NCBI GenBank assembly: GCA_028708055.1
Contig: JAQVZT010000108.1
Span: forward strand, 1-8,165
Length of the DNA: 8,165 bases
Direction: 5' to 3'
DNA from: Methanothrix sp.
GTDB lineage: Archaea; Halobacteriota; Methanosarcinia; Methanotrichales; Methanotrichaceae
Shown here: positions 6,572 to 8,165 of the stretch, piece by piece
Numbering within the stretch: position 1 is the stretch's first letter
How the letters are laid out: each line of letters starts with the position of its first letter
Notes under the pieces: generated by a model
Seen by the model: only the letters and a program-made list of their open reading frames with translations
The model's database searches: none
Told to the model about the DNA's origin: nothing
Program-made: the position numbers and the translations under genes

Positions 6572-7482
6572 CCAAAGAAACCGTAGCTCCCAATATCATT
6601 CACATGAAATTCAAAGCTCCCAAGATTGCTCTCACTGCGAAGCCCGGCCAGTTCGCAATCTTCAGGGCAGACGAGAAGGGTGAGAGAATACCCATGGGCC
6701 TGGCCGGCTGGGACGAAAAGGAAGGCACAATCGACATTGTCTTCTACGTTCTGGGGACGAGCACCGCAAAGCTGTCCGCCATGAAAGAAGGCGAATGCGT
6801 ATCCAATATCGCCGGTCCCCTGGGCGCGCCCACGGAGATTGCGAATTTCGGGAGGGTTATCTGCGCTTGCGGTTGCTTTGGCGCCGGGCCCACTCTGCCG
6901 CTCATCAAGGCACTCAAGGAGAAGGGCAACTATGTGATAACCGTGGTGGAAGGCCGCGGCCCGGACTTTATCTTCTGGATAGACCGGCTCAAGGAGCACA
7001 GCGACGAGGTTCATGTCGTCACCGGATGCGGCAAGACCGCCTGGGCCAACGATTTCATCGAGCAGGAGCTGGCATCGGGAAAGAAGATCGACCGGATATT
7101 TGCGCATGGCTGTCCCTTCATGATGAAGGTCTCTTCAGATGCTTCCCGGGCCGCCGGTGTAGAGACATTGGTCAGTCTCACTCCCATCATGGTGGACGGC
7201 ACCGGCATGTGCGGGGCCTGCCGGGTGGAGGTAGAGGGAAAGACCAAATTCGCCTGTGTGGATGGCCCGGATTTCAGCGGCCACTCCGTCAACTGGGATG
7301 GACTGGTTTTGAGGCTACGCCAGCTGATTCCCGAAGAAGATAGATCCTTCAATATCTGGGAGAGAGATAACTGGCACAGGCTGATGGACTGCAAGCAAAA
7401 GAAGAGCTTCAATCCGGCTAAAAGAAGGCTCATTGATGATGTGGAGCATCTGGATGGCGCATGCAAGTTATCTGGGATTTGA
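6556..7482 (+). CDS. nfnA: NfnA-type FAD/[2Fe-2S] oxidoreductase subunit
   Basis: A 308-residue protein of the ferredoxin-NADP reductase/PyrK-like family, the small-subunit type of Nfn (NADH-dependent reduced ferredoxin:NADP oxidoreductase). Residues 1-100 form the FAD-binding barrel (KPGQFAIF at 29-36, RIPMGLA at 44-50). Residues 100-210 form the pyridine-nucleotide domain, ending in HGCPFMMK at 184-191. The C-terminal [2Fe-2S] site VDGTGMCGAC supplies D214, C219 and C222, with C234 in FACVDGP. The Asp-Cys-Cys-Cys spacing equals the unusual ligand set known from Thermotoga NfnA, so the call is firm. Unusually, the usual glycine-rich loop (GGGVG type) is replaced by ICACGCFGAGP with Cys103, Cys105 and Cys107, and the C-terminal tail beyond residue 250 is a little longer than usual. 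It lies apart from nfnB, on the opposite strand beyond fdhA, and shares an upstream element with fdhA. Confidence 0.88.
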   Translation: MYEIVTKETVAPNIIHMKFKAPKIALTAKPGQFAIFRADEKGERIPMGLAGWDEKEGTIDIVFYVLGTSTAKLSAMKEGECVSNIAGPLGAPTEIANFGRVICACGCFGAGPTLPLIKALKEKGNYVITVVEGRGPDFIFWIDRLKEHSDEVHVVTGCGKTAWANDFIEQELASGKKIDRIFAHGCPFMMKVSSDASRAAGVETLVSLTPIMVDGTGMCGACRVEVEGKTKFACVDGPDFSGHSVNWDGLVLRLRQLIPEEDRSFNIWERDNWHRLMDCKQKKSFNPAKRRLIDDVEHLDGACKLSGI

Positions 7483-7498
7483 CTCCCTGCTTGCCGGC

Positions 7499-7527
7499 TA
7501 TTTTCATACTTTTTATGAATTTATAGG
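7499..7527 (+). promoter_or_regulatory. T-rich stretch after nfnA with TATA-like boxes for fdhC
   Basis: The sequence TATTTTCATACTTTTTATG, then AATTTATAGG, starts 17 nt after the nfnA stop. The T runs suit an archaeal terminator, while TTTTTATG and AATTTATAG resemble TATA boxes that would put a start near 7540-7550. That would give fdhC a leader of about 130 nt. Both roles are inferred from composition only. Confidence 0.35.
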
Positions 7528-7552
7528 CAACCGCAAGTCTTTTACGCCATAT

Positions 7553-7621
7553 GCAGGCAAGCACTTGCATTCCTGCAGACCGCCCGGAAAAACAAGTATC
7601 GATAGACCTTGCAAACTATCG
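7553..7621 (+). promoter_or_regulatory. Two hairpins in the fdhC leader
   Basis: The 196-bp spacer before fdhC contains two inverted repeats. The first is GCAGG-CAAG (7553-7561) with CTTG (7564-7567) and CCTGC (7572-7576), with a 4-nt bulge. The second is CGATAG (7600-7605) with CTATCG (7616-7621) around a 10-nt loop. Both would lie in the untranslated leader if transcription starts near 7545. They may affect fdhC expression; no known riboswitch is recognised. Confidence 0.35.
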
Positions 7622-7678
7622 CGGAATGCTTGACCATGCGGCAAGAGATCCTCGGGCTGGCTGCTCTGGAGGGAAAAT

Positions 7679-8165
7679 ATGGCATTCAAAGTCCCCGCTG
7701 ATATCGCCAAGGCAGCCATTGCTGCCGGATGCACGAAATGCAACATCACCTGGCAAAAGCTACTGATGCTGGGCTTTTTAGCCGGAGCCTACATCGCCTT
7801 TGGAGCCCTGTTGAGCGAGATTGTGGCCGGGGGCTTATCTAACGGCACCATCACCGGCCCGGATGGAGGCATCTGGAAGATAGCTCTGCCGGCAGGTCTC
7901 GTCAAGTTTGCCGCAGGAGCGGTATTCCCCGTGGGCTTGATGCTGGTAGTGATCGCAGGCTCTGAGCTGTTCACAGGCAACTGCATGTTTGCGCCCATCA
8001 GCCTCCTCAACGGCGAGGCAACCGTCAAGGGGCTGGTAAAGAACTGGTCTCTCGTTTATGTCGGCAATTTCCTGGGATCGATATTTGTGGCTTTCTTCCT
8101 GGCATACTTGTGCGGATACTTCGATAATATGCCCTGGGCAGGCTGGGCGGCGACGGTAGCCAACG
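7679..8165 (+). CDS. fdhC: Formate/nitrite-family transporter FdhC (N-terminal part, runs off the window)
   Basis: The first 162 residues of a membrane channel of the FNT family, which passes formate across the cytoplasmic membrane. The protein opens MAFKVPADIAKAAIAAG, then TM1 with LGFLAGAYIAFGALL. A polar connector (SNGTITGPDGG) follows, then TM2 (KFAAGAVFPVGLMLVVIAG), the signature GSELFTGNCM, a loop, and a TM3 region NWSLVYVGNFLGSIFVAFFLAY. These match the FNT order and signatures of methanogen FdhC. The start is supported by GGAGGG (7668-7673) five bases before the ATG. About 110-130 residues should lie beyond the right edge. C18 and C21 form a CxxC pair in the cytoplasmic N-terminal tail, which I do not know to be typical. 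It follows fdhA and nfnA on the same strand and supports formate as the substrate of the cluster. Confidence 0.92.
   Translation, partial: MAFKVPADIAKAAIAAGCTKCNITWQKLLMLGFLAGAYIAFGALLSEIVAGGLSNGTITGPDGGIWKIALPAGLVKFAAGAVFPVGLMLVVIAGSELFTGNCMFAPISLLNGEATVKGLVKNWSLVYVGNFLGSIFVAFFLAYLCGYFDNMPWAGWAATVAN

Noticed and set aside
6439..7107. A 222-codon open frame on the minus strand
   Set aside because: It is antisense to nfnA and runs through the duplicated regulatory element. It has no motif or ribosome binding site that would support it.
7551..7766. A 71-codon frame overlapping the start of fdhC
   Set aside because: It uses the fdhC leader and then runs out of frame through the fdhC N-terminus. 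It has no ribosome binding site, and its second half is clearly an fdhC shadow.

Overview
The window looks like methanogen chromosome, most likely a Methanothrix/Methanosaeta-type aceticlastic archaeon (inference from gene content, not proven). The pointers are archaeal-style translation signals (GGAGG/GGTG close to ATG), AT-rich TATA-like boxes and T-run ends between genes of about 50-55% GC, an FdhC-type formate channel of the methanogen kind, and a small archaeal glutaredoxin. No tRNA, rRNA, CRISPR array or transposase was found.

Layout. Minus strand, reading leftward from 2003: an NfnB/GltA-type flavoprotein (573-2003), a 232-285 nt spacer containing an odd GC-rich hairpin-rich block, a glutaredoxin-like protein (14-289 or 14-340), and the first codons of a further overlapping gene that leaves the window at its left edge. 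Plus strand, starting from a shared divergent intergenic region: formate dehydrogenase catalytic subunit FdhA (2147-4900), a signal-peptide-bearing phosphatidylserine-decarboxylase-like protein (5067-6317), NfnA (6556-7482), and the start of the formate transporter FdhC (7679 to the right edge, incomplete).

How the genes may work together. FdhA has a NuoG-like iron-sulfur N-terminus fused to a molybdopterin/tungstopterin catalytic core and closely resembles the bacterial NADP-linked (Moorella-type) FdhA, but with Cys in place of selenocysteine. No F420-type FdhB and no NuoE/NuoF-type partner lies beside it. Instead the two halves of an Nfn-type ferredoxin/NAD(P)H flavoprotein flank it: NfnB divergently upstream and NfnA downstream, with a formate channel after NfnA. 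The simplest reading is a module that moves formate across the membrane and exchanges electrons among formate, NAD(P)H and ferredoxin.

The strongest non-coding signal is a 36-bp element (34/36 identical, 27 bp perfect), present once before fdhA and once before nfnA in the same orientation. It ties the two genes to common control although an unrelated-looking secreted decarboxylase sits between them.
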